From Ehretia macrophylla (taxonomy: Eukaryota > Streptophyta > Magnoliopsida > Boraginales > Ehretiaceae): DNA of 64,000 nt. Every line of letters begins with the position of its first letter. Position 1 is the first letter of the stretch. Where the stretch lies: positions 13,479,762 to 13,543,761 of the forward strand of contig CM075783.1 of assembly GCA_037974665.1 (NCBI GenBank), written 5' to 3'. Below, piece after piece: positions 44,541 to 55,576 of the stretch. The notes beneath the pieces were generated by a model. The model was not told the origin of the DNA. It ran no database searches and saw nothing but the letters and a program-made list of their open reading frames with translations. A program made the translations under genes and the position numbers.

Positions 44541-45847
44541 TATATGCATATAGGCACACACACATTGAGTTGTTAAATATGAGAAAAGGAAATTGATATC
44601 GAAATGCAATGATATTCCCCGTTTTCGAATTGGGATTCCTCCTTTCTTACTACTAAGCTTACGCACGAGGGTAGGGTGGGGTGGGGTGGGGTGGGGTGCT
44701 AAGTGGGGGTTGGCTAACGGGAGTGGGGTGGGGGGTTGGGTGGTTAGGGAAGATGAGTGTTTGAAAAAAAATAAATATATATATTATTTTCTTATTTTTT
44801 GGTAAAAGATGGCATTTTAGTAAATGTATAAGTTTATTTTATTGGTAGAAGTTATAAAAATCAACCAAAGTTGTAATGCAGATGCCTGCAACACATTCCC
44901 TGTTAAAAGTAATGATTTTTTTTCAGAAGAGCACGTGTGCTACGTTTTAAAAAATTATAAGGGGTTCCTATGTACTTTTAAAAGCACAGGGGGTCATCTG
45001 CATTTTCGACAAACCATAAAGTGCTACAGTGTCATTCACCCTATATATATATATATATAGTTCGTGTGTTTGTGTAGTTTTGGGTGTTTTTCTTGTCATG
45101 GCTTGTGTCTATTGTGTGGATGATAGGTATATGAGAAGAAGAAGAAAGAAGGAGGGGAATAAGATAGAGAAAAAGTAAAGGAAAAAAGAAAAATAAATGG
45201 GTATTATTGGCATTTGAGTGGTATTGATAACTTTGACTTGGATGAAAGGATAATAAATAGTGAAAATGAAAGGTTAGGGTTGAAAATATATTTGTAGATA
45301 AAAGATAGAGATACTTAGTGAAATGAATTTTTCTTTTCTTTATTAGCAAATTTCATCGTGCGATATATATTTGGTTGCGACCAATAGAATTCTACGTACC
45401 ATATTGTTTCTTTTTTTTGTCGAAGACATAACAGATTGAAGGACATGAGAACCACCTCACAACATCAAACGTAAACAGGGGCTTCACGTCAATGGTAAAT
45501 GATATGAAATGCTAGAGTACGAAAACTTTTCGTTTTAATTTTTTCAAAAAATGTTAATAGAAAACTGGACCAGGAACTATTTTCTTTTTTTTTTCTTTAT
45601 CAAGACCAGGAAGTAATTGAAATACTTACTATGCAATAGTTTTGAAGTACCTAATACCTAGGAGTCTAGGACGGAAAATAAAATACCTGATTGGTTAATA
45701 AATTATTTTAAGACGAGCAATCTTCTTTTAGTTGATGCTTTAATGTACTTTTAAAACAAATTGCTCTAATCTCCACTAGATTTAAATTTGTATATTTCTT
45801 GTTTTAATACAAGTTATCTTCAGATGAAAAAGAAATAGATAGGTAAA
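44541..45847. other. Intergenic insertion between copy B blocks
   Basis: AT-rich, with a TA run at 45042-45059 and a G-rich block at 44668-44752. No gene was recognised. Confidence 0.4.
44668..44752 (+). repeat. G-rich tandem block, (GGGGT)n and related
   Basis: Four or more GGGGT units in a row are followed by GGGGG, GGGGT and GGGGGG runs within 85 bp on one strand, giving many four-run combinations that could form G-quadruplexes. Confidence 0.7.
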
Positions 45848-46265
45848 TGATGTGGGATAAATCTCGACCTGACGTGAAATATCAATTTTGCCCTCGAGAG
45901 AAGCTAGTCAGTTCATACCCGACCCGACCTCATCCAAGACTTGAGGTCAATGTGCATCCTAATTTATGAATTCAAGGTCGGGATCGCATAATATCTCCTA
46001 GACTTAGGGAAAGCAGTTATAACAAAATCTGATACAATCCTACGAAATCAAGAAAATATGCTCTTAAAAATGTATAAATACCTTATTCATTCATAAAGAA
46101 AATGTAACTCATTCAATGCACACACTTTCTAAATTTCTCATTTTCTTGCTAATCCAATCATACAAAAACTAACTTGAGTATTAGAGTGCATAGGTGAAAA
46201 GAACCCACAGTTGTTATGGAATGCAAGTCGAGCTTGGAGCTGAGTCCTAGATTTCTATCTCAATA
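45848..46265 (+). mobile_element. Solo LTR, Tat-like, ~418 bp
   Basis: The length is nearly that of the Tat 5' LTR (419 bp) and the layout is parallel: TGATGTGGGATAAATCTCGA at the start, a TATAAATACC box in the middle, and GCAAGTCGAGCTTGGAGCTG near the end where the Tat LTR has GCAAGTCAGGTAGCTTGAGG. GTAAA flanks both sides (45843-45847 and 46266-46270). The 3' end reads TA rather than CA. It is a diverged relative, not the same family copy. Confidence 0.55.
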
Positions 46266-47289
46266 GTAAAGATTGCTGATTTCTTACCATCCCATGTCCT
46301 TTATTTTCTTTCATATCCATAATAGATCAAAACATAATAAATATTATAAAGATTGCACTGATCGAAAAAAAAAATTATGCAAATAGTTCCAAATTAATTA
46401 AATTTCCAATCACAATAATGTGGAAATAAGCAATTACAATTGATGAAAATTATGAATTACACAAGACTAAAGAAAATTTTTCATTTGAAACTAAAAGTTA
46501 GAAAAAAGAGAAAAACAAAAGCATCAACAAGCTTGTTACAATTCATTTTGAAAACAACAAAGCAAGCAGAAAAATGAAGCCATACATATACATTTATGTA
46601 GAAGTAGATTGATAAGAAAGTGATTAGGTACCTCTTCTATTCTACACTTGTATTTTTCTTACTTCAATTAAGTATGATGGTCCTTCTTTCCTCCTCTTCC
46701 TAACTTTTGCTTCCGGGCTCATGTACCCTTGTAATTTTGTAGGAGACAGAGAAGAATAAGGAATGGAAAAGGACCCATGATGCAACTAATCCCTTCGTCG
46801 ATATATAATTATAGACTATTAATTCACCTACCTACAAAAAAAAAAAAGTGCCTCAACAAAAAAATGAATTATATTTTATTACAAGACTACCTAAAACAAA
46901 GTATACATTGTCTAAACGTGGGAAATATTTCTCAAATGTTAGTGGCTTGTGGAAAGTTTACAATATTAGAATGATTAATATTTTGTAATTATATTGACCA
47001 AAAAAACATCATCATAATGATGGTCCACAACATAGTGGACGAGGCCAAAATTTTCCCATAGTGTATTTTTTTCCACCCCCACTCCCACCTGTTCCACTCT
47101 CATAAGATTCGAACTCTAATATCTCAATTATAAAAAAAGTAGTACACCAATATACTACTTTTGAATCTCCCATTAAAGTAGCGTATGAGAAGCTTTTATT
47201 CACGAATTGAGAGAGTGTGGATTTGTCGAAATTCCACAACTACTAACTCGTCAATTAGAATAATACCAATAACTAATTTGATCAGCACT
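46266..47289. other. Intergenic, nothing recognised
   Basis: AT-rich sequence without a supportable gene or RNA. Confidence 0.4.
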
Positions 47290-47420
47290 AAATTTAACTG
47301 TTGAACACAACAAATAAAATACAACAAGCTCATCTATAACAACTTAAGTTTTTAGATAACGTAGGCACTTAATATAGTATTAGAGCCTAGACACCAAAAG
47401 ATTTGGATTCAAAACTTACT
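47290..47420 (+). mobile_element. TRIM-like LTR end with primer site remnant
   Basis: ACAACTTAAGTTTTTAGATA ... GGCACTTAA is followed by TATAGTATTAGAGCC, which resembles the tRNA-Met primer site TGGTATCAGAGCC. It is the same class of remnant as 9841-9972 but in the opposite orientation. Confidence 0.4.
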
Positions 47421-47639
47421 GTCATCCATTTGTAAAATTATACATCTACGTATAAGGTTTTATAAAAAACTATCTAACTTGCACATGAAGTGACTTATTA
47501 AGAATAATAAATAATTACGATAAATTCCTTTCTAACTTAGATGAGGTAGTTATTTAATATAAGTTAATGGAAAAATGAATTGATTTTGATCTACATAGGC
47601 CGTTTATTGTTTTGAGCTAAACAACATGAGAAAATATTC

Positions 47640-48090
47640 AAATAGATTTTGGAAAGCAATTGCATGGCCTGAATTTTATGGATCATAGTGATCTTTCGCT
47701 AAGCATGCACCACGTGATGTGTGGCTATACATGCATAAAACTTTAAAAAAGAACTTCTGTGAGTAATTGTAGCATCCGTGGTTGGTGAGCGAGATTTAAG
47801 CTTCCGTGGTTGGTGAGCTTTTGCTTGAGGTAGTTGTTGCACTTAACAACAGCCAAAAACTTACTATTGCTACCTACTAAAAAAAAGCCAATTTGCATGT
47901 TTCCATCTTTTGCCTCTATTAGAATTGTGGTGCATACGAGCCGGCTTGATTAAAAAATTGCTTCACTATGATAGCCTGTGGGTCATTTCAAAGGCGAGGC
48001 ATTCCACATTCAAGGGCTGATGAGATTCTTGACAATTGGGATTAAAAAAAAATGCTTGATTAATCGAAAATCCAATAATTATTATGGTTG
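47640..48090. repeat. Duplicated segment, copy B, second and third blocks (match 10005-10490)
   Basis: Blocks at 47640-47735 and 47795-48075 follow copy A closely (CCGTGGTTGGTGAGCTTTTG, GTAGTTGTTGCA, TTAGAATTGTGGTGCATA, GGCATTCCAC-TTCAAGGGCTG). CCGTGGTTGGTGAGC is repeated here once more at ~47777. Confidence 0.78.
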
Positions 48091-49136
48091 AAGCACAAGA
48101 GAGAAGTATATATTCCTAAAAAGACAAAGGATTGCATAAAAGAATCCGATTCTTACAGTAGTTGGTTGAATGGGGTTTCTTATTTTTAACTGTTTCCGGT
48201 TTTTTCATTGGAAAAGCAAAGGGACGGCAATGGTATGGTTTATATCTAAAATCGGCAGATATCAGACTAATAAAAATTTGGCAACGGAATTGATATGGGT
48301 ACTCATAAGAGTTTAGTTTCTACAAAGTGTTTTCAACATGTAACCAGTTGCCACGTCAAACATGTAACCTGTATGTAGATGTATATATTGTAAGCACGTC
48401 TTCAAACGTTAAATTGGGACTTGTGATAATTAAAAATTATAGATACTTATTTAAGATAAATATCTTCTTGTGACAAGCCCATCTCGGGATAACTACTAAT
48501 TATGGATAAAAATCAGTTTTTCATTGAAATAATGCTTTCTTGATGGGAGGAAGAAATAATTATGAATTTAAATAATTATTTAGGCGTTCTAACCTAGTCT
48601 ATAAATAGAGCCTGTGATTTTCATTAAATTAAGGCATTAGGAGTTGTTGACATAGGCTAGAAGACACCTATATTCTAAGAGTAGTGAGGTTATTTGTGTG
48701 ATTCTCAAGTAATCTTACTTGACCAATGATAGCCGAAGGTATATTAATTTTGTCTTCAACATATTTAAATTATCTTATAATATGCTTTCATTTGGTATAA
48801 GTCCTCTTTAGGCTATCTTGTTCATTAAAACGATAATTTTATGCTTACATATCCATCTGTTTAAAGAAAAATGAATCTATTGTTATTGGAATTGTAAGCA
48901 CTCATGCACCAGATCTAATATATATGTGTCGACAATCCATAGGATATATATAGTCTTGTTGTTTTACACACCAATTTGGAATCCGAAGGCATTTAAAAAA
49001 ACTAGAAATTAGAAACAATATAGTTGTGGTTGTGAATAATGAGATGAGCCCGAGGAGTGGTTACCCAAAGGTCTGCTCATAAGTCTCATTATAAATTCAC
49101 AATTCTTGGCAAAAGTTAAAATATGCATGTGTATAA
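48091..49136. other. Intergenic, includes an LTR-like stretch
   Basis: From about 48421 (TGTGATAATTAAAAATTATA) to about 48840 the sequence has LTR character, including a TATA box (CTATAAATAGAG at ~48598) and a following leader, but no clear right end or target duplication. No gene was recognised. Confidence 0.35.
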
Positions 49137-49795
49137 TATTGCATAAGAGTAAAATACATTATATCTTCCTGAGTTTTATAAAAGTTACACAATAAATCTT
49201 GTATTTTCAAAAGTAGCGTAAAACCCCATATGTTATCCATAATGTTGCACTATACACCCTCTGTCTAATTTTCTGTCAAATTTAACCGAGAGTGACATAC
49301 ACACGCTTATAATGCAACTAAAAATCTCACAAAACCTTAAAACACATTTAAATTGACCAAAATGCTCTTACATTGTTTCTTATTTTTCATCTTTTATTTA
49401 TCATTTTTTTTTTGTTTTTCACCCTTCTTGTTCCTCACCTAGCACATACCACCACCACTACATCTCTCCACCATAAATAATTTTATAAACTTACCATTAA
49501 TAATATTTTGAGAATCTTTATAGCCTATATATCATTTTCATATAGAAATTTAACCTCAGGATTGAATTTTAAACTAAACCCCAATTTTTTCAAAATTTTA
49601 TTATTGTGTATTAGTTAGATAAATCTTTGTGTTGTGGACTCCCCAATGGTGACTGGTGGAGGAAGTGGCGGAGGTGGTTTGTGACAGTGGAGTTGGTAGA
49701 GGAATGGCGGAGAAGATGGGTTGTAGTGGTCGCTATTATCGGCATATAAAATGATAACACTATTTCGTGCATAAACAAAGACAACAATCGCATAC

Positions 49796-49865
49796 AGCGT
49801 AGTGGTTAAGTTGCTTTAGCTCATGGTTGAAGGTCATGGTTTCGAACCTTTGTGTAAAGCGCAAG
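49796..49865 (+). mobile_element. SINE-like tRNA-derived fragment
   Basis: AGCGTAGTGG fits the pol III A box (RGYNNARNGG), and GGTTTCGAACC, about 42 bp downstream, is close to the B box. The rest does not fold into a tRNA cloverleaf that I can draw, so a SINE head is more likely than a tRNA gene. Confidence 0.4.
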
Positions 49866-50650
49866 TCTTTTCAAATTTTTGTCATTCACATGTTCACGTG
49901 GCACTACGCCACTGGTCACTTATAACAAAGTAAACTCTGCTCCACGTGTCATTATGTTGTTGGTCGCATTTAAAATCGAAACGATGTCATTTAGGTCATG
50001 TTCAACCTATCAAAATTTTAGTTTACGAAAAAAACTTCAAAAATTCATATATTTTTCATTTCTAGTCCAAATCGTATGAAATTTGAAGCATTGGATTCAT
50101 AATTTCATGTAGAATACGAAAAACTAAAAATTATATCAAATTTATTTATGAAAATTTTGGTAATATGATGCATAATAATGAAAGAACTTAAGAAAGTTAA
50201 ATAAAAATACAAAACCTTTTTTTAATAGGGTAATATCGTCTTTTAAACATTTGACTAACAAATTTTAACGGAAGTATATATTACTTAGGAGGTTCAATTG
50301 GGTAATAGGGTAATGACATTGGTGCTACGAAAAATTATATATTAGAAGGGTAGATAATAAGGTAATTTTATACACACGACACTTCCATACGCAAAACATT
50401 ACTTAGGAGATTCAATTACATTTCTTGCTAGAAGCCTTGGAATGATTCCAAGTTTCTTATTAACTATTTTCTCTTCTAACTCATGAGCTTTTGGTGTCTT
50501 TTTAATACTATTTCACTGGTTAGATTGTGTTGGGAGAAGAAATTTGGCAATATATATATGTAGATGAGGAATTTAATAAATTAAACTGCTCTAAATATCT
50601 TCAAGAAATATTTGTGTGTTATTTATGCATATTTGTTTGTGGTGTAATAG

Positions 50651-50737
50651 GAGATGACTTTAGAAGAGCATGAGAAAGTACAGAAAGAGAAAATGAAAGC
50701 TTTGCAGGCATTAAAATCATGTGAACGAGATGATTAG
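50651..50737 (+). pseudogene. Captured exon of an RGGA/HABP4-type mRNA-binding protein gene
   Basis: After a splice-acceptor-like GTGTAATAG the frame reads E-MTLEEHEKVQKEKMKALQAL and then KSCERDD before a TAG. This matches the conserved MTLEEYEKxLEEKRKALxALK segment of plant hyaluronan/mRNA-binding (RGGA, HABP4/PAI-RBP1) proteins, which bind RNA and ribosomes. Only about 29 codons are present; flanking exons are absent and AT-rich DNA follows. It lies just upstream of the CACTA subterminal array, inside the MULE, so it was probably carried in by the CACTA element. Identity rests on remembered family consensus but the match is strong. Confidence 0.75.
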
Positions 50738-50929
50738 AAGGCAATAGTAAATCATTTTAGTTTTTTTTTGTAAATTAATATTATTTTTGTATTAGTTTTT
50801 TTTGTAAATATTATAAATCTATTGTAAATATTAAAATTTTTGTAAATAATAATTTGTATTTTTAATTTTTTTTGTTAATATAAATTTTTTATATTTATAA
50901 TTGTTTTTATTTTTTTAAATTAAATAATT

Positions 50930-51439
50930 AATTAGCGACGAAATAGTTACGGCAATGAGCCGACAAAAGGCTACGGATATTTGGCGACAAATGACTACGG
51001 ATTGGCTACCATAACAATCCGTAGCCGTGGACGACGGCCTATTTATGACCGAAATGGCTACTGTTTTACTACAGACGTTAATAATTAATAACAAAATCAA
51101 AATTTTAGTTGGCTACAAATGGGCTACGGATTGGCTACGGTAAAAGGGCTACCGATATTTAGGACCGAAAGGACTACGGATTTGCTACGAACGTTAATAA
51201 TTAATTTTTTTTAAAAAAAGTTGGCTACGGATGGGCTACGACTATTTTGCTACGGAAGTTATAAAAAATAAATACAAATTAATTTTCGGAATTGGCTACG
51301 GATGGGCTACAGAATATCAAATTGGCGACGAAGCTTTTTACTACGTACGGTATTCCGTAGCCTAGCGGTCGCCCATCCCAATTTGGCTACTACTAGGCTA
51401 TGGATTTTGGCCGTCGCCTCAACCTTTTTTTCTTGTAGT
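50930..51439. mobile_element. CACTA right end with GGCTACGG subterminal repeats; left end missing
   Basis: The segment ends CTTTTTTTCTTGTAGTG, i.e. CACTACAAGAAAAAAAG read inward. It contains about ten copies of GGCTACGG/GGCTAC or its complement. No matching left end (CACTACAAG followed by the same motif) was found within the surrounding MULE, so the element is truncated. Its repeat motif differs from that of the CACTA element at 21934, so it is a separate family. Confidence 0.75.
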
Positions 51440-51570
51440 GTTAAATGAGGGCGAGTGTGAAACATTATGGATAACACAGGGGGTTTTGTGACACTTTTTA
51501 AAACACAGGATTTTATATGTAACTTTTATAAAACACAATGGGATATGGTACATTTTACTCTATTGCATAA

Positions 51571-51983
51571 TGATAAACTATGTGTGTATTGAATATATTA
51601 ATACCAATGAATGTGCTACTGTGTCTTCGGTGACTGTCAATTGTTATGAAACGCACATAGCCATCTTTTTTCCTTTCTATTAAGGTCAAAGGTTATTTCG
51701 AATGAGGATTTAATGATTATTATTGAACCTCATGTACCAATTCTAACGTTGTTATATGTAATTTCATATCATATGACGTGTAATATGGTAATTAAATGCA
51801 TATTAGGCATGAATAACCATATGGCATCTGAAAGTCATAAATATTTGTTGGCTAAGCTATTATGATGCTGTAAGAAATGGTGTGCAATAGGCACATTGTA
51901 ACGTATGAAATTATATAAAAATTTCAGCATAAAGATGTATCAGTATGTGATGTCATTATTAAGGGTATAATTTCAATAACTTC
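51571..51983. other. Intergenic, nothing recognised
   Basis: About 410 bp of AT-rich DNA lie between the MULE and the Sirevirus element. Confidence 0.4.
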
Positions 51984-52837
51984 TGAAAATCAGTTTCTAA
52001 CATCGTGTTTGATTATGCATTTAAATAATTAAACACGTTTGCAAATAGAATTCAGTAATCAGTGGATTGATTATAGTGATACGCCTTATTCATATTGTGA
52101 AACAAATGAAAAGACAGTAAGTAAAGTACACACAGTATTTTAACGTGGAAAACCCAACTGGGAAAAAATCACATGATCAATCCCTGGTCAAAATAGGCAA
52201 TCCACTAGATATTTTCACGGTTACAATAGTCAATGGACTTATGTGATTGACAACTCCCTTTGTAACCCTTACCGCCTACCATCTAACCCACCTAAGGATT
52301 TACAACCTAGCGAGATCCCTTCGACTTAGCGTATTCTCCCGAAGAATGTTTAATGAGACAAATGAATAGAGTGTTCACAAACAAAATATGCTCAGTGCGC
52401 TCACATTTCTAAAGCAAACTTTCGCCACAATGCTTACACAGACAGACTCGACAAACATATTACAGCCCTTATAAGATCTAGACTTTGCTCTCCGTCATCT
52501 GTCACAACTTGATTCTTGCGAGATTATAGTATATATAGTTATGAGTGCTACAATCTTGGGCTTCAAGCATCCATGAGCGTTATTGACCTTTGTAGGAGTA
52601 TTTACCCAAGTCAATCTCCAAAGATTTGTTCAATCAAAGATTTGCTCAATAAGAATCTTCTTGGTCTTATAAAAATTGTCTCAACATAATCACAGTTGTA
52701 GCAAATTGATCTCTTACCATATAAGATAAATCCTGCACAATCTTTTACCAAACCAAGACTTGTGTTTCCAAAAATAAAGACAATTAAGACAATGTAAATT
52801 GCCCCTAATCTAAGGCTAAATTTGGAGGCGGCTAACA
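51984..52837 (-). repeat. Sirevirus 3' LTR (854 bp)
   Basis: On the minus strand it starts TGTTAGCCGCCTCCAAATTT and ends GATTTTCA. It is 24 bp shorter than the 5' LTR, mainly because the latter has an extra copy of an ATTCTCCCGAA-type unit near 62570. Confidence 0.88.
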
Positions 52838-53142
52838 AGCTTGCCCTTTGGCTTTATTTTTGGCAAAACCATTCTAAGTACCTGCAATACCAGCAACTGT
52901 AAGAATGAAACTGTAGACTAAGAAATTCATGATCTGTTTGAACAAACCACAGTAGACAACTAGTAAACAATAATTTCTTAAACCAATCAACCCAAAAAAA
53001 ACAAACTAACTTCACTCAGATAATTTCACACAGACTCAACAATCATACCAACTGTATCTGCCTCACAAAAACCCAACAGAATTTTCTCCCCCTTTTTGCC
53101 ACAAATCAAGGCCAAAGGGGCTCAAAGGCCTAACACTAGTTG
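52838..53142 (-). other. Sirevirus 3' internal region
   Basis: On the minus strand this includes a GGCAAAAAGGGGGAGAAAAT phrase (a KKGE-type sequence seen after RNase H in plant Copia elements) and ends in the purine-rich AAAGCCAAAGGGCAAGC next to the LTR. Confidence 0.55.
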
Positions 53143-55571
53143 TGTAAGGCCCCACACGAGAGTCTATATGTAATTACACTAATTATGATGCAGTCATATC
53201 ATTTCATATGCATTAGCATCAATTAATATGCAATAATGTCATTTAACGTGTATTTTTATCATTTTACGTGCATCTACATCGTTTAACGTGCATTGAGTGA
53301 AATAGATGTCGTAGGTAATTAATTAAATCCTACTATTGAAAATAGTCAACTAGACTAGTTGAAATTTGACTAGAATGACAACTTAGCAATACACTAACCA
53401 GTTGGAGGGCAAGGTGGTCATTTGGCATATTAGAAAATATCATACCTAACTAAACAAAACAAAACATATGCATACACTATACTGCACATACACACACGAT
53501 CTGCTCATACACACACACACACACTACAAGATTAAACTAGAGAAAAGAAGAAGAATAAGACCAAGGCATTTCAATTGTTGTCAAGCTAGCTTCTTGCATT
53601 TCCAAGCCATATCTTGCATTTTCACCATCAATCACTTCCATCTCAAACTATTGCTAAGGTGAGGGATGATTTTGAAAAGCTTTGAAAAAGGCATATGAAG
53701 CATGTTATATGAATTATGTAGGTGTTTGAGCACAATGTTAGTATATATGAGCTCGGTGTTGTCATCTATGGTTTTAACTGATGTTGAGGTATTATGTGTT
53801 GGCTTGAACTTGTCTTTTATGTTCTTGATGACTTTGAAGGATAATATAAGAGTTATAGATAGAATTATATGTGTATGTGTGTTCAATTGATTGCAAGAAG
53901 AAGAATAAGGAAGTTGAGTTTTCAATGTTTAGGCTAAGTTGATGGTTTAGGAAATGATGTGTGGAAATGGTGTTGTACTTGAGTTGTATGAGGTTAGGAG
54001 CTGTAAAACTTGTGGATTAATGTTGTTTAAGCTTGAGTTAAGTTGGCTATTTGATATGAGCTTGAAAGAATAAGTTTGAAGCAAGGAAAACCAGTCAAAA
54101 ATGTGTGTTTCGGATGAATCCGGTCGACCGGATTTGATTCCAGTTGACCAGATCAGTCATCCGAATATCACTGGTCAAGATTCGGTCGAGTCGATCTGGT
54201 TGACTCCAGTCGACCAGATGATTTTCAGCTTTGCGCAACATTTTTCAAATGACCATATCTTAGTCAATTCAACTCCGAATTGAGTTCCGTTTGATTCTAG
54301 AACTATATACTTTCGATGAAATTCAAGCCTTGACCAAAATTAGATTAATTGGAGTTTGGAAATATAGGTCATTTAGCCATTTAAGTTATATTAATGCAGT
54401 TTTGCTTGTTTCGCATTTTTCTCCCTACCTAGAGTAGTCCTAAGGGATTATTGCACTCTCCTTTAGTATGTGGATATTTTATGAGCTATCAAGGGTCATG
54501 AAAAGCTTAAGAGTGGGTTATATTTTATGTTTGATTATGTATAAGACATGTACTTTCACATGCTTGTTTGATGCCTTTATTTGATCAAATGCTTGCACAT
54601 AATGGTTTAACGGAGGCAGCCTACTTTGTTGCCCTTTTATTAATGTTGTTTTATATCATGTGCTTACATGTTAACAACTACGGACGCGACGGTTGCAACC
54701 ACAATTATGGGTATGGTAGCGTTCGTTTCCCCTGGGTAGCGTAGGGCTACCAGTCGGTCTCGACTGCTATAGTCCTCAGTGGATATCTAGATATCACCTA
54801 ATGTTTAGAGTTTGGGAAAAGGTATGAAGACTGAATAAAGGCCGGCTGACTGCAACAATTACAAGGAAAACAAAACAATATCCTTTGATATATGATATAA
54901 ACTACCTTCGTTTGGTTCCTTGAGGACCTCAGAGGGTAGAGCTATGTGTTAATACTTGTTCATGATTGCTTGTACTTATTCGTTATCCGTGCATGGCATG
55001 TTTTCTAAATGGTTTCAAAAGTTCAAAACTTTTGCGAAAATCCCCTTTCCCGTTATCCCTCATTGAGCTAAGTGGTGTAGCTCACCCTTTTCATGACAAT
55101 CTTTCAGGTGAGGCCGAGCCTAAGCTAGTAGCTCAAGCCGAAGGTGAGGCATACTTGTGTGACGAGTCAGACTTCTGCTTGTTGTGACCCAGCTTGCTTG
55201 TATTGATGAATTTTTGGATGTTATAAACCCTGTTAAATTGAACAACTTCAAGTACTGTAATATTCTTTTGGATTTAGTTATGTAACTAATCTTCTAAACA
55301 TTGGATTGTAACCTCATTAATGTCTTATTCTTTTGAGGTCTAGAAGGCACTGATGTTTGTGGTATGCCTTGTGGGTCACGCTAGGCCTTGTTTATAGGTA
55401 TGAACAGGTTAATGAAAGTTGAAGTGTCAATAGTTCGAGCACCCTTCTTGAAGTTACTTGTGGATATTATGAATGTTTAGGTTATGAATGGATGATTGTA
55501 CAGGTTTATCTATCTAGTACACGTCATGTTCTGGCCTTGTCCTAACAATGGGTTAGGTTCGGGGCGTGACA
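53143..55571 (+). mobile_element. Solo LTR of a chromovirus-like gypsy element, TSD AGTTG
   Basis: It starts TGTAAGGCCCCACACGAG and ends GTTCGGGGCGTGACA. AGTTG lies on both sides (53138-53142 and 55572-55576). It shares ordered phrases with the solo LTR at 28982-31166 (TTTAACGTGCAT, CAGTTGGAGGGCAA, CCCGTTATCCCTC, TTTCAGGTGAGG), so they belong to one family, clearly diverged. It is inserted in the Sirevirus element and hence younger than it. Confidence 0.9.
54110..54235. repeat. Cluster of CCGGTCGACCGG-type palindromes in the LTR
   Basis: Within about 120 bp occur ATCCGGTCGACCGGAT and several relaxed copies (CCAGTTGACCAGAT, TTCGGTCGAGTCGA, CCAGTCGACCAGAT). The other solo LTR has a similar cluster in the same relative position. 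Confidence 0.75.
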
Positions 55572-55576
55572 AGTTG

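Larger units (their letters stand above)
49147..51560. mobile_element. Non-autonomous MULE with ~115-bp inverted ends, TSD TATTGCATAA
   Basis: The perfect 10-bp word TATTGCATAA flanks the element (49137-49146 and 51561-51570). Inward from both ends the sequences run in parallel for about 115 bp: GAGTAAAAT, GTTTTATAAAAGTTACA, AAAACCCC, GTTATCCATAATGTT. Long inverted ends and a 9-10 bp duplication define a Mutator-like element. No transposase is inside. It holds a SINE-like fragment and the right part of a CACTA element. Confidence 0.82.

Noticed and set aside
44668..44752. Interstitial telomere-like tract
   Set aside because: Units are GGGGT rather than the plant telomere TTTAGGG, and the run is irregular.
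49790..49870. tRNA gene
   Set aside because: The boxes are present but I could not draw a complete acceptor stem or cloverleaf; a SINE remnant fits better.
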